From NCBI GenBank assembly GCA_943787225.1, contig CALSLP010000002.1, forward strand, positions 186,001 to 250,000: a DNA stretch of 64,000 bases, in the 5' to 3' direction. Below, in pieces: positions 8,867-18,157 of the stretch. The stretch comes from an uncultured Alphaproteobacteria bacterium (GTDB lineage Bacteria > Pseudomonadota > Alphaproteobacteria > MPNO01 > UBA2964). The notes beneath the pieces are model-generated. The model was not told the DNA's origin. It did not search any database and worked only from the letters and a program-made list of their open reading frames with translations. The position numbers and the translations under genes were made by a program. Each line of letters opens with the position of its first letter. The first letter of the stretch is position 1.

Positions 8867-10933
8867 ATGATTACCATCGACTTTTCACCGCTGTTTCCCT
8901 GGGCCGTCCTCATCACCCTCGGCGTCCTTTCAGCCATTCTTTTAGGCTATGGAATACTGCGCCGGGCGCGGGGAATTACCTGGCGCTCAGCAGCACTAAT
9001 CGGCCTGTTACTTGCCCTAACCAATCCGGTCGCTGTTGAAAATAATCGCGATGCCCAACCCGATATCCTGGCGGTCGTCGTCGATGACTCGACAAGTCAG
9101 AAATTAGGCAATCGAGCGGCCGTCTCGACCGATGCTTTAGCCTATATAGAAAAGTCGCTTCATAACCTGCGTAATATCGAATTGCGGATTATCAGGGCGG
9201 GCGCCGCTGATGCCGCGCGCGGGCCCGTAGATGGCACACGGCTGTTCAAGGCGCTGGAACGCGCAACAGCTGATGTCCCACAAACCCGAATGGCCGGCAC
9301 AATCTTTATTACGGATGGCCAGGTCCATGACATTCCTGATGCCAAGACGGGGAACTCGTTAGCTGGGCCTGTGCACGTCCTCCTGACTGGTAAACGCAAT
9401 GAATTCGACCGCCGACTTATTGTTCAGAGCGTTCCGAAATACGGCATCGTCGACAAGGAAGTCGAAATCACGATCCGCATTGAGGATACCCAAACTGCTG
9501 AAGGCAGTGTGCCGGTATCTATTGTGCAAGATGGTGGCCCACCCCAGCAGATCAGTGTGCCAATCGGGCGAGACCATACCGTCAAAGTGACGCTTGGCCA
9601 TGCGGGCGCCAATATTCTCCAAATGGAAGTCCAAGGCGTCCCTGGCGAGCTAACACCGATAAATAATCGTGCCGTTGTGTCGATAAACGGCGTCAGGGAG
9701 CGCCTCCGGGTGCTGCTTGTATCGGGTGAACCGCATCCCGGCGAGCGCGTATGGCGTAACCTATTAAAAGCCGACCCGTCGGTAGATTTGGTACACTTCA
9801 CCATCCTTCGTCCTCCGGAAAAGCAAGACATGACGCCCGTACGGGAGCTATCGCTCATCGCTTTCCCGATCCGCGAACTCTTCGAAGTAAAACTAAATGA
9901 CTTCGACCTGATAATTTTTGACCGCTATCGCCGTCGCGGCGTATTGCCATCGATCTATATCGATAACGTCGCCCGCTATGTTGAAAACGGTGGCGCCGTC
10001 CTTGAAGCCGCCGGGCCCGAGTTTGCTGGAAATGAGACATTATACCAGTCACCTCTGGGGCGTATCCTGCCCGGCGAACCCACCGGAATTGTTATGACAG
10101 GCGGTCTAAGAGCCAAACTGACAAAAACCGGACAACGCCACAGTATAACTGCCGACTTGCCGGGGGCAGGCATCGGTGAGGAACTCCCCCGCTGGGGTAA
10201 ATGGTACCGGCAAGTTGAAGTTATCAAGCGCAGCGGTAGAACGCTTATGAGCGGCACGTCTGGCAAGCCAATACTCATCGTCAATCGGGTTCAAAAAGGC
10301 CGCGTCGCTCAGCTGACGAGTGATCAAATCTGGTTATGGGCCCGTGGATTAGGCGGCGGCGGCCCCCATGCCGAATTACTGCGGCGGCTCGCTCATTGGC
10401 TCATGAAAGAGCCTGAACTCGAAGAGAACGCTTTACGAGCTCAAATGGAGGGCAATAATCTGGCGATTACGCGCCGCAGCGTTGATCCAGACAAATCGTT
10501 TGTTGACGTGACGACGCCTTCCGGGAAAACAACCTCGGTAACGCTCACTCCCGGCGTCGGCGGGCGGGCCAAGGCCCTGGTCCCCGTAGCAGAAACAGGC
10601 ATTTATAAGGTTTCTGACCGCAATCGAACGGCCCTGGCCGCCGTCGGTAATCTCAACCCGTTGGAGTTCTCGGATATGAGGACGACGGATCGGCGATTCC
10701 GCCCCCTCAGCAAAGCCACAGGTGGTGGCATTATTTGGTTGGAAGATGGCGCCCCAGATCTACGCCGGGTTAAACCTGAACGGGCCTCGGCAGGACGTGA
10801 TTGGCTTGGCCTGCTCAACAATCAAAACTACACCGTGAAAAGCGTCCGCGAAGTGCCCCTACTGCCAGGATTTATAGTCTTGCTCCTCGCGCTTGGTACA
10901 TTGCTTATGGCGTGGCGCGCCGAGGGCCGTTAA
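8867..10933 (+). CDS. Membrane-anchored VWA / amidotransferase-fold protein of the MoxR operon
   Basis: A 688-residue protein, last gene of the operon and 12 bases after the DUF4159 gene. Membrane segments at about 12-30 and 41-55 at the N terminus and 665-683 at the C terminus enclose a large periplasmic or cytoplasmic part. A VWA-like domain starts at about 65 with an intact MIDAS motif DDSTS (73-77) and a TDGQVHD loop. The middle (about 280-440) looks like the class I glutamine-amidotransferase-like fold found in such proteins (LRVLLVSGEPHPGE). Role unknown, but its position makes it an obligate partner candidate of the other three proteins. Confidence 0.8.
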   Translation: MITIDFSPLFPWAVLITLGVLSAILLGYGILRRARGITWRSAALIGLLLALTNPVAVENNRDAQPDILAVVVDDSTSQKLGNRAAVSTDALAYIEKSLHNLRNIELRIIRAGAADAARGPVDGTRLFKALERATADVPQTRMAGTIFITDGQVHDIPDAKTGNSLAGPVHVLLTGKRNEFDRRLIVQSVPKYGIVDKEVEITIRIEDTQTAEGSVPVSIVQDGGPPQQISVPIGRDHTVKVTLGHAGANILQMEVQGVPGELTPINNRAVVSINGVRERLRVLLVSGEPHPGERVWRNLLKADPSVDLVHFTILRPPEKQDMTPVRELSLIAFPIRELFEVKLNDFDLIIFDRYRRRGVLPSIYIDNVARYVENGGAVLEAAGPEFAGNETLYQSPLGRILPGEPTGIVMTGGLRAKLTKTGQRHSITADLPGAGIGEELPRWGKWYRQVEVIKRSGRTLMSGTSGKPILIVNRVQKGRVAQLTSDQIWLWARGLGGGGPHAELLRRLAHWLMKEPELEENALRAQMEGNNLAITRRSVDPDKSFVDVTTPSGKTTSVTLTPGVGGRAKALVPVAETGIYKVSDRNRTALAAVGNLNPLEFSDMRTTDRRFRPLSKATGGGIIWLEDGAPDLRRVKPERASAGRDWLGLLNNQNYTVKSVREVPLLPGFIVLLLALGTLLMAWRAEGR

Positions 10934-10951
10934 CCCAACAAGTTCGAACTC

Positions 10952-11623
10952 TCAGAGTAGTTTCGATTTGTTATTATTTGAATGGGGCCGAAATTTCAGG
11001 CTTGGGGACCATTTGGGCTTGCTTATTTGGCCTCCAAAAGACGGAAACATAATATTAAAACTGATACTGATACGGTCTTTGCCCGATTGATTAGCGGGCA
11101 CCCCATGCGTCAACCACGCCGGGAACATAATCAGTCTGCCAATCTTTGCCTCAACAGATACTTCATTGCCGGTATAAATATTGTCTTCTTTGACAGGCGG
11201 TGAAATGATGGAAGCCTGAGGCCGTGGGTCTGAAAAAAATATTCGGTCTGAGCCTTCATCAGTCCGCGCGTAATACACCCCAGATAGATAATTATTGGGA
11301 TGGGTATGCGGCGTATTAACGCTGCCAATGGGATTGATATTGGCCCAGCACCCCGTAATTTCAAAAGGCTCTTCAATTTCTAAAAAATCCAGAGCGCCTT
11401 TAACTGACGTCCCGATCAGAGCAGTAATTTCAGCAAACTCTTCAAACTCGTATAAATCCGTATCGGTCTGAAGCGTACTACCAGGAGGCACTGTTGGTCG
11501 GTGCTCAATTAACGATTCGAGACCCACCTCTATTTCCTGATTCATCGGGGTGAAGACTTCTTCTTCAAAATCGACGATCCACAGGGGTGTCGGAAACAAA
11601 TTGTGAATTTTGGAATTTGACAT
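10952..11623 (-). CDS. TIGR02466-family 2-oxoglutarate/Fe(II) oxygenase-like protein
   Basis: A 223-residue protein starting LFPTPLWIVDF (9-19), the typical opening of TIGR02466. A double-stranded beta-helix is indicated by GCWANINPIGSVNTPHTHP (91-109) with candidate iron ligands H106 or H108, then MFPAWLTHGV (167-175) with the second histidine H173, and R184 as the likely 2-oxoglutarate-binding arginine. Substrates of the family are not established; prolyl-hydroxylase-like chemistry is a guess. Converges on the MoxR operon with 18 bases between stops and no clear terminator. The P460 gene lies 23 bases upstream on the same strand, so they may be co-transcribed. Confidence 0.82.
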   Translation of the reverse strand: MSNSKIHNLFPTPLWIVDFEEEVFTPMNQEIEVGLESLIEHRPTVPPGSTLQTDTDLYEFEEFAEITALIGTSVKGALDFLEIEEPFEITGCWANINPIGSVNTPHTHPNNYLSGVYYARTDEGSDRIFFSDPRPQASIISPPVKEDNIYTGNEVSVEAKIGRLIMFPAWLTHGVPANQSGKDRISISFNIMFPSFGGQISKPKWSPSLKFRPHSNNNKSKLL

Positions 11624-11646
11624 TTTCTCTAAACCACGAAGAGAGA

Positions 11647-12267
11647 CTAATTATTTCTACGGACGGAATCGGGCATAAAATATAGCTGATCCTGCCCGTC
11701 CGGCGCCTGGCTATGGCATTCCGCACAGAACCTCACTTTAGAAGCACCCACCCCGTTCGTTATGCCAACGACCTCACCACTCGGCTTAATCATCATAAAG
11801 AGCCAGTCTTTTGATGAAGGGTTAAACCCATTTTCCTTCTTTTCGATGAGAAACATTGGCCCAGACATGACCCCACCGGATTCCGTCACGGCGAAACTGT
11901 CCTTTACAATGATGGCCCCCTCAGGAAAGGGTTTTCCCAATTTAAAGTCCCCGTAATCCTCCGCCAGGTCATTGGCGTAATGATTGATGAAGCGCTGGCC
12001 ATGAACACCTGAACGATACGGCTCTCGATTTGGCCGCCGCCAAGTTTGAAAGGCAGCGGCCACAGGATCACCGGACTTCATATATTGCCGACGCAACGTG
12101 TCTTTAATGGATTGATATACCGCCTCCGCCCGTGCATCACTCAGGGATGCTGGATCCGCAATCATCATATGCGTGCCCAGTGTCTGCGGTCGGTCTTGCG
12201 CCTTAAGTGATAACCCTACGAATGCCAATCCTAGTCCGGCAATGCAGGTAAACCAGCGAAACACCAT
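11647..12267 (-). CDS. Exported cytochrome P460-like monoheme protein
   Basis: Start chosen at ATG 12267 because GGAAGAG lies just upstream and the product then begins with a clean signal peptide (hydrophobic 6-20, possible cleavage after LKA). This gives 206 residues. The C terminus has one heme c motif, CAECH (181-185), and the central part (RFINHYAND, GAIIVKDSFA, DWLFMMIKPSGEV) follows the cytochrome P460 pattern. P460 proteins oxidise hydroxylamine or detoxify nitrogen oxides, but relatives differ, and the cross-linking lysine that makes a true P460 heme cannot be confirmed by eye. Periplasmic. Probably transcribed with the oxygenase downstream. Confidence 0.78.
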   Translation of the reverse strand: MVFRWFTCIAGLGLAFVGLSLKAQDRPQTLGTHMMIADPASLSDARAEAVYQSIKDTLRRQYMKSGDPVAAAFQTWRRPNREPYRSGVHGQRFINHYANDLAEDYGDFKLGKPFPEGAIIVKDSFAVTESGGVMSGPMFLIEKKENGFNPSSKDWLFMMIKPSGEVVGITNGVGASKVRFCAECHSQAPDGQDQLYFMPDSVRRNN

Positions 12268-12330
12268 GCTCTTCCGTCCATTTTTGCCACCGCAAAATTG
12301 AGCGATGAGAAAGGGCGGGTACGGACCCAA

Positions 12331-12596
12331 TTGGCCCGGACCCGCGAGGTACAGATCATGTGCCTGTAAGGGGCTGGTCTATACGAACAATCATCCGGAA
12401 TATCGCGTGGGGCTCCGGGATTTTGATGTCCGCACCAGGCCGCGATCTGTTCTGTATGTTATGGACCCGGCAACACGCGACAGCTAATCAATTGAGGTTC
12501 AATTCGGTGTTACCGATTGAGATGAGGCAAATACACCCCACAAACAGCAATGGCGCCACAAGGGCGCCATTACTTGATAAAAATGACCCTACGGAA
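12331..12596. other. Intergenic region between P460 and TRAP dctM genes
   Basis: 266 bases hold the promoter side of the P460 gene and the end of the dctM gene. Apart from the perfect hairpin listed separately (12549-12571) I see no open frame with a family pattern and no RNA gene. Confidence 0.5.
12549..12571 (-). terminator. Hairpin downstream of TRAP dctM
   Basis: Perfect 9-bp inverted repeat AATGGCGCC / GGCGCCATT with a five-base loop, 26 bases past the dctM stop. On the minus strand only a weak T-run (ATTGCTGTTT) follows, so termination may be inefficient or factor-assisted. Confidence 0.55.
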
Positions 12597-13910
12597 CTAG
12601 CCCATAAAGCTTGGCAACCAAAGGGCTATTTGAGGCCATTGAACCAACATCAGGATCAAAATGGCATCACACACCAGGAAGGGGAATGCTGCCGCCGCCA
12701 CCTGGTACAAGGTGGTGCCTTTCGGCGCCACACCCAGCATAACGTATAACAAGAGCCCGAATGGCGGTGTCGTTCCCGCCATTTCAAATGTCATGAGAAC
12801 AAACAGGCCGAACCAGATCAGATCAAAGCCCAACGAATGCGCAAGCGGGAAGAAGATTGGCACTGTAATGAGCATCATTGATGTCGCATCCATGAACATG
12901 CCTAGGGCAATCAGGATGAAAAACATCACTAAAAGAACCCAGTATTTCGATATCTCGAAACCAGCAGCCCATTTAAGTAACCCGGCACTCGCGCCGGAAA
13001 AGGCCAGAAGTTGGCTGAAGACTGTCGAGCTCATGATGATAAAGAACACCATCGCACCCACCTTCACAGTCGCTTCTACTGCCGTCTTGACGGCCGTGTA
13101 TGTAAGTACCCGGAAACCCGCTGCAACAATAATGACTCCGAAGACGCCGAAGGCAGCCGCTTCTGTTGGCGTGGCCCAACCAAGGATAATGAATCCCACG
13201 ACCATAAAGACAATGATGCCCATCGGCAGGATATTGACGCAGATAATCTTTAAGCGTTCAGACCATGAAGGCATTTCGACTTCATATGCTGGTGCCGATT
13301 CTGGGTTCATCTTGAGTTGCAACAGGATCATGATTGAATACAGACCTGCCAACAGGAAGCCCGGGAGAAAGCCTGCGATCAGGAGTTTGCCGACATCAAT
13401 ACTTGCCACCGATGCCAGCAGCACGCCAAGTGCCGAGGGCGGAATAATCATGGCCAGACCGCCTGTCCCCAAGATCGGTCCCATCGACATTTGCCAGTTA
13501 TATCCGCGCTTCTGCATCTCCGGCACCATCAGAGAACCGAGCATTGCGGTATTGGCCATACTGGACCCGGTTAATGTCGAGAACAGAGAGCCACCGGCAA
13601 CTGTCAGAAAACATAAGCGACCCGGCAGTTTTCCAAATAACACGTCAAGCCCGTCAAACACCCTGATGGCGAGGCCAGTATGAAAAAACAGGGCCCCCAT
13701 CATGATAAACATCGGGACCGGCCCGAGCGTAAATCGCGTTATCAACTGCGTCGAATTATCGGCAATCTGAATCCAGCCGGCCATGCTGCCATAAAAAATG
13801 ATAACGCCAATGATGTTGGTAATGATGAATGTAAAAGCGACGGGAACACCCAGCGCCATGAAAAAAATGACCATCCCGATAAGGGTGGCAAGTGCCCAAT
13901 ACCATTCCAT
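12597..13910 (-). CDS. dctM: TRAP transporter large permease, DctM type
   Basis: A 437-residue multi-spanning inner-membrane subunit that couples solute uptake to a sodium or proton gradient. Hydrophobic helices run along the whole length, and the family signatures GSLFSTLTGSSMANTAMLGSLMVPEM and GPILGTGGLAMIIPPSALGVLLA are clear. The start ATG overlaps the dctQ stop (ATGA). The substrate-binding partner is most likely the dctP at 15629, which lies across a divergent region next to a TauD-type oxygenase. Closely resembles the second dctM at 26359, suggesting duplication of an ancestral system. Substrate unknown. Confidence 0.93.
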   Translation of the reverse strand: MEWYWALATLIGMVIFFMALGVPVAFTFIITNIIGVIIFYGSMAGWIQIADNSTQLITRFTLGPVPMFIMMGALFFHTGLAIRVFDGLDVLFGKLPGRLCFLTVAGGSLFSTLTGSSMANTAMLGSLMVPEMQKRGYNWQMSMGPILGTGGLAMIIPPSALGVLLASVASIDVGKLLIAGFLPGFLLAGLYSIMILLQLKMNPESAPAYEVEMPSWSERLKIICVNILPMGIIVFMVVGFIILGWATPTEAAAFGVFGVIIVAAGFRVLTYTAVKTAVEATVKVGAMVFFIIMSSTVFSQLLAFSGASAGLLKWAAGFEISKYWVLLVMFFILIALGMFMDATSMMLITVPIFFPLAHSLGFDLIWFGLFVLMTFEMAGTTPPFGLLLYVMLGVAPKGTTLYQVAAAAFPFLVCDAILILMLVQWPQIALWLPSFMG

Positions 13911-14422
13911 CAGACGTTATCCCGTTCTTGAATTGATTGACTATACATATCGTCGATGCCGACCAAATACCGAATGAACTCTATCGCACACATAAAGAAG
14001 CAGAGCGGCATTGGTACAAAAAGTATCCAGATCGGAATTTCGAAACTTCGCATGTCCAATTCGCCGGACTGAATCGACTCCACCAGCAAAATTACCAGGT
14101 GATATCCGTAGATGCAGCAAGCGATGATGCAGAGCACATAGACCAGCTTCGCAATCGCTTTTTTTATCGTGGGCGGCATAAACTGGGTAACAGCATCGAT
14201 AAACACGTGCGCTTTGATGCGGAGCAAATAAGGCGCCGCCAGCATCGTGAACCACAGTAAAATGTATTCAACCGTTGTCAGAATGAAAATAAATGGCTCT
14301 AGGCCGGTAATGCGCATGAGCACATCAACAACAATCATGACGAAGGCCGCAAAAATTGCGATACCCGCCAATCCTGCCATGCCATGCAGCACTTGATTAT
14401 ATGCCTTAAAAATTACATTCAC
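13910..14422 (-). CDS. dctQ: TRAP transporter small permease, DctQ type
   Basis: A 170-residue membrane protein with four hydrophobic segments (about 15-35, 48-65, 90-110 and 130-150) and the family loop VDVLMRITGLEPF. The start appears to be GTG 14422, preceded at a short distance by a G-rich stretch on the minus strand. Pairs with the DctM whose ATG overlaps its stop. Sequence is loosely conserved in this family, so identification rests on topology and operon position. Confidence 0.88.
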   Translation of the reverse strand: MNVIFKAYNQVLHGMAGLAGIAIFAAFVMIVVDVLMRITGLEPFIFILTTVEYILLWFTMLAAPYLLRIKAHVFIDAVTQFMPPTIKKAIAKLVYVLCIIACCIYGYHLVILLVESIQSGELDMRSFEIPIWILFVPMPLCFFMCAIEFIRYLVGIDDMYSQSIQERDNV

Positions 14423-14599
14423 CGTAAAACCCCCACCCGCTAATTTTTATTGGAGGTATTAAGAACGAAAACGACCGAGGACTCAACGGATTTAACGGCA
14501 ATTTGGGCGATATGTCGGTTGATACCTTTATCACCTATTGAAGATTGGCAATTTTAGCGCCTAAACTGGGGAAGAAACCGGATTGGTGGAGCCACGCTT

Positions 14600-15436
14600 A
14601 TGTCAGTCGAGATCATCCCTCTATCGCCATCAATCGGTGCTGAAATTCGCGGCGTCGATTTAAGCAAGCCGATATCAAGCAATGTTCAGCAGGAATTGCT
14701 CAAAGCTTGGCACGACAACGTACTTATCCTTTTCAGAAATCAATCGCTTTCAGATAAAGAATTATTATCCAGTAGCGACTGGATCGGTCCACTTGGTGCC
14801 CGCTCGAGACCTGCCGATCGCCGTCAGGAACCAGACCCCTATATCATGCTGGTTTCCAACATCCGCAAAGATGGCAAGCCCATAGGCTCTTTACCAGATG
14901 GCGAGATGTGGTTTCACCACGACATGGCATTTGTAGATGTGCCGCATAAGGCCACCTTTCTCTATTCAGTGGAAGTGCCCAAGACTGGCGGCAACACAAA
15001 ATTTGCCAATATGTATGCGGCATACGATCTCCTTCCCGACCGGCTAAAAAAGGTCCTGGAAGGCAAACGTGTTATGCAAATCTTTGACTATAAGGAAACC
15101 AGCCAGCCTGACCTAAGCGAACTGGAAAACGTCAAACACGCCTGGCACCCCGCCATCGTGCAGCATCCAGAAACCGGTCGCAAAGCGCTCTACGTGAACC
15201 GGCTTATGTCTGCGACATTTGAAGACTTGCCCCACGATGAGGCGAAGGTCCTGATTGCTGAGATCATCCCCTATGCCGAAGACCCGTCCATCATTTACGA
15301 ACATATTTGGCAGCCTGGAGATTTTCTTGTCTGGGACAACCGCTGCTCTACTCACGCCCGCACAGACTTTCCGGAAACGGAACGCCGTCTGCTCAAGCGC
15401 GGCATGATCGAAGGCGCTCCCTTGATCGCTGCCTAG
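14600..15436 (+). CDS. TauD/TfdA-family 2-oxoglutarate-dependent dioxygenase
   Basis: A 278-residue non-heme iron enzyme that couples decarboxylation of 2-oxoglutarate to hydroxylation, and often cleavage, of a small acid such as a sulfonate or phenoxyacetate. The opening IIPLSPSIGAEIRGVDLSKPIS is typical. The facial triad is visible as H-x-D at 106-108 (FHHDMAF) and H252 (CSTHARTDF), with a downstream arginine near ERRLLKRG for 2-oxoglutarate. GGTGGAG lies ahead of the ATG. It stands between divergent TRAP genes and dctP, so its substrate may be what that transporter imports. Segment 55-75 is less typical than the rest. Confidence 0.88.
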   Translation: MSVEIIPLSPSIGAEIRGVDLSKPISSNVQQELLKAWHDNVLILFRNQSLSDKELLSSSDWIGPLGARSRPADRRQEPDPYIMLVSNIRKDGKPIGSLPDGEMWFHHDMAFVDVPHKATFLYSVEVPKTGGNTKFANMYAAYDLLPDRLKKVLEGKRVMQIFDYKETSQPDLSELENVKHAWHPAIVQHPETGRKALYVNRLMSATFEDLPHDEAKVLIAEIIPYAEDPSIIYEHIWQPGDFLVWDNRCSTHARTDFPETERRLLKRGMIEGAPLIAA

Positions 15437-15628
15437 TGATAGAGCGACTTGGCCGGTCTTGCTATCACCTCGCCAGCGTCATAGCTCCCTCTTTGGGTTC
15501 TCACCCACGAGAGCGTATACGTAGCCCCATGAACCAAATCGAATATTGACAAAGATGTTACCGGCAGGTGAAGTGTCAGCGCTATTTTTTTTACCAGTAC
15601 ATAGAAGAAGAGTTAAGGGAGAGAATTT

Positions 15629-16618
15629 ATGAGTAGCTTGAAAATTTCCGGCCTTGCGGTCGGTATCTCAGCGGTCGCTCTGTTGGCGGGTGCTGCCCAA
15701 GCCGCAACGCTGAATGTGACAACAAGTCTGACACGGACACATGATCAGGTTGTCGCCTATTTCGACTTAATGCATACACCGATGAACAAAGCCAAGGGCC
15801 CTGTTACCCTGAATTACAAGGGTGGCCCGGAAGTTATCCCAAACCGTAAACAGGGTGCTGCCCTGAAGCGCGGCGTCGTCGACATGATGTTTGGCCCCAG
15901 CGGTTATTATGCTGGCTTGGTCCCCTGCGCCCGTGTTGTTGCACTATCCACGCAACCCCAGGAGACTATTCGTAAAAATGGCGGTTGGGACGTTCTGCAA
16001 AAATGCTGGGGCAAAGGTCTGAATGCGCGGCTTTTAGCCCACCCATTCTACAACTCCGGGAACTTCCACATTTATCTTATCGATCCACCTCAGAAAGATA
16101 AGAAAACGGGAATCAGCCTGAAGGGTTTCAAGATGCGGTCTACCGCACTTTATCATCCTTTCATGAAAGCCATGGGCGCTGTTCCGATCAACATTTCACC
16201 CGGCGATGTTTACACCTCGCTTGAGCGCGGTGTTGTTAAAGGCCTCGCATGGCCTGAGGGCGGCATCCATCGTTATGGCTGGACCAAATATATCAAGTAT
16301 CGCGTTGGTCCTGGTTTCTGGCGTTCGTCAACGACGGCTGTCATCAATCTTGATGCCTACAACAAGCTGACAAAGAAAGAAAAAGACTTTGTCGATGCCT
16401 GGGGCCTCAAGTTCGAAAAAGAGAGCACGCCCTATATGCGCGATCTGGCGCACAAAGATAACGGTAAGATCTTCGCCGACGGCGTAACCGCTATCGATCT
16501 TAAAGACGAATATGGTAAGGCCTTCACAAATACTGTCATGGGCTCAACCTGGGATGCGGCCTCGAAGAAAATCGATGCGAAAGTTTTCGCAGACCTGAAG
16601 AAATATCTTCTAAAATAG
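15629..16618 (+). CDS. dctP: TRAP transporter substrate-binding protein, DctP type
   Basis: A 329-residue periplasmic protein with a signal peptide (hydrophobic 10-24, cleavage probably after AQA-A) and the DctP-type core: the GFKMRSTALYHPFMKAMGA segment carries the conserved arginine that usually pins the solute carboxylate, followed by DVYTSLERGVVKGLAW. GGGAGAG precedes the ATG. A strong terminator follows. It is the likely receptor for the dctQM genes at 12597-14422. It differs clearly from the two paralogues at 28229 and 29522. Confidence 0.88.
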   Translation: MSSLKISGLAVGISAVALLAGAAQAATLNVTTSLTRTHDQVVAYFDLMHTPMNKAKGPVTLNYKGGPEVIPNRKQGAALKRGVVDMMFGPSGYYAGLVPCARVVALSTQPQETIRKNGGWDVLQKCWGKGLNARLLAHPFYNSGNFHIYLIDPPQKDKKTGISLKGFKMRSTALYHPFMKAMGAVPINISPGDVYTSLERGVVKGLAWPEGGIHRYGWTKYIKYRVGPGFWRSSTTAVINLDAYNKLTKKEKDFVDAWGLKFEKESTPYMRDLAHKDNGKIFADGVTAIDLKDEYGKAFTNTVMGSTWDAASKKIDAKVFADLKKYLLK

Positions 16619-16656
16619 ATATGGCTTAATCACGTAGATCGCGTGATGCACGGGAA

Positions 16657-16686
16657 AGGCGCTCTGGAAACAGAGCGCCTTTTTCT
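16657..16686 (+). terminator. Rho-independent terminator after dctP
   Basis: Perfect 9-bp stem AGGCGCTCT / AGAGCGCCT, six-base loop, then TTTTTCT on the plus strand. The minus-strand reading also ends in TTT, so it may serve livF transcripts as well. Confidence 0.88.
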
Positions 16687-16697
16687 ATGCGAGGTTC

Positions 16698-17399
16698 TTA
16701 AACGCCGAGATATTGGTGTTGGATTTCAGGTTGTGCCAACAGCGCCTCTGATGTCCCGGACCAAACCACCTGGCCTTTTTCAATAATATAGTGGCGATTG
16801 GCAATTCGTGTCAGCGCCGCGACATTTTTATCGATCACCAGAATTGACTGTCCCTGCACTTTCAGATCTTCCAGGCATTGCCATATCTCAGTCCGAATTT
16901 GCGGTGCAAGGCCTTCCGTTGCTTCGTCTAAAATCAGCAACTTTGGATTGGTCATTAACGCCCGACCAATTGCCAGCATTTGCTGTTCACCGCCTGACAG
17001 CTCATTTCCCATACCGTTGATACGGGCCTCAAGAGACGGAAACCGTGTAAGGACCTTCTCCAATGTCCAGGGATCTGGATTTCCTGCCAGGTTGTGGGCC
17101 GTAGCGATCAGATTCTCGCGGACCGTCAAATTAGGAAATATCTGTCGTCCCTCTGGCACCAGCCCAATACCGAGTTTGGCAATTTCATGTGACGGCCGAC
17201 CAGAAATTTTCTGATCTTCAAAATACGCCGCACCACCATGCGGCTGCATCAGCCCCATGATCGACCTAATGGTTGTCGTCTTGCCCATCCCGTTGCGGCC
17301 CATCAGGGTCACCACTTCGCCGGCATTGACGTCAAGCGACATGCCAAACAGCACCTGACTGGCACCATAAGAAGATTCAATAGCATCGACCCGTAACAT
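16698..17399 (-). CDS. livF: Branched-chain amino acid-type ABC transporter ATPase, LivF
   Basis: A 233-residue ABC ATPase with Walker A GRNGMGKTT (34-42), signature LSGGEQQM and Walker B LLILDEATEGLAP, the LivF form. Last gene of the leftward liv operon; its ATG touches the livG stop. Together with LivG it powers uptake by LivHM. The absence of the usual branched-chain regulators nearby means the solute may be another amino acid, amide or short acid. Confidence 0.93.
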   Translation of the reverse strand: MLRVDAIESSYGASQVLFGMSLDVNAGEVVTLMGRNGMGKTTTIRSIMGLMQPHGGAAYFEDQKISGRPSHEIAKLGIGLVPEGRQIFPNLTVRENLIATAHNLAGNPDPWTLEKVLTRFPSLEARINGMGNELSGGEQQMLAIGRALMTNPKLLILDEATEGLAPQIRTEIWQCLEDLKVQGQSILVIDKNVAALTRIANRHYIIEKGQVVWSGTSEALLAQPEIQHQYLGV

Positions 17400-18157
17400 C
17401 AGTTCGCTGTCCCCTCTTCTCCGAGATAGGCGGTACGGACTTCCGAGTTGGCCCGAATTTCATCTGGGGACCCCGACGCGATCGCATTGCCATACACAAG
17501 AACTGTAATTTGATCGGCCAAGGCAAAGACCGCATCCATGTCATGTTCGATCAGCAAGATCGTGTGACTACCCTTTAGCCCATTGAGGATCGACACCATC
17601 GTTTGAGATTCTTCCGCCCCCATCCCTGCCATCGGTTCATCAAGTAACAGGAGCTTCGGCTTGGTCGCCAATGCCATGGCAATTTCGAGTTGACGGTGTT
17701 CACCATGCGAAAGGTTGCGCGCTGTTATGTCAGCACGATCTGCGAGACCAACGGTTTCCAGGGCAGTCCGCGCAGGCTCTATGAGCCGAGCCTCATCGCG
17801 CGCCGCACGCCAGAACCGGAATGAGTGACCATCATGTGCCTGTACTGCCAAAGCGACATTCTCCAGCGCCGTAAATTCATGAAAGATACTGGTAATCTGA
17901 AACGTTCTCGCGATACCCCGACGCGATCGCGCTGGCGGCGCCAATCCAGAAATATCTTCACCATCAAATAAAATGCGTCCGGAGTCAGACTCCAGCGCTC
18001 CGGCGAGCTGTGCAATCATCGTTGTCTTGCCAGCACCATTAGGGCCAATTACCGCATGAATCTGTCCTGATTCAACTGTTAACGACAAATTGTCCGTGGC
18101 AAGCACGCCGCCGAAACTCTTGCGAAGATTCTCTACTTTCAAAAGGGCTTCAGTCAT
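17399..18157 (-). CDS. livG: Branched-chain amino acid-type ABC transporter ATPase, LivG
   Basis: ABC ATPase of 252 residues from ATG 18157 (MTEALLKVENLRKSF); a longer in-frame extension to 18268 has no family similarity and would overlap livM heavily. Walker A GPNGAGKTT, signature LSHGEHRQLEIA and Walker B LLLDEPMAGMG are present. Histidine in the signature loop (LSHGE) is usual for LivG. The start overlaps the livM end by eight bases. Confidence 0.93.
   Translation of the reverse strand: MTEALLKVENLRKSFGGVLATDNLSLTVESGQIHAVIGPNGAGKTTMIAQLAGALESDSGRILFDGEDISGLAPPARSRRGIARTFQITSIFHEFTALENVALAVQAHDGHSFRFWRAARDEARLIEPARTALETVGLADRADITARNLSHGEHRQLEIAMALATKPKLLLLDEPMAGMGAEESQTMVSILNGLKGSHTILLIEHDMDAVFALADQITVLVYGNAIASGSPDEIRANSEVRTAYLGEEGTAN

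Noticed and set aside
12661..13683. 340-residue open frame on the plus strand
   Set aside because: Antisense to dctM; composition mirrors the hydrophobic gene on the other strand and no ribosome site or family pattern is seen.
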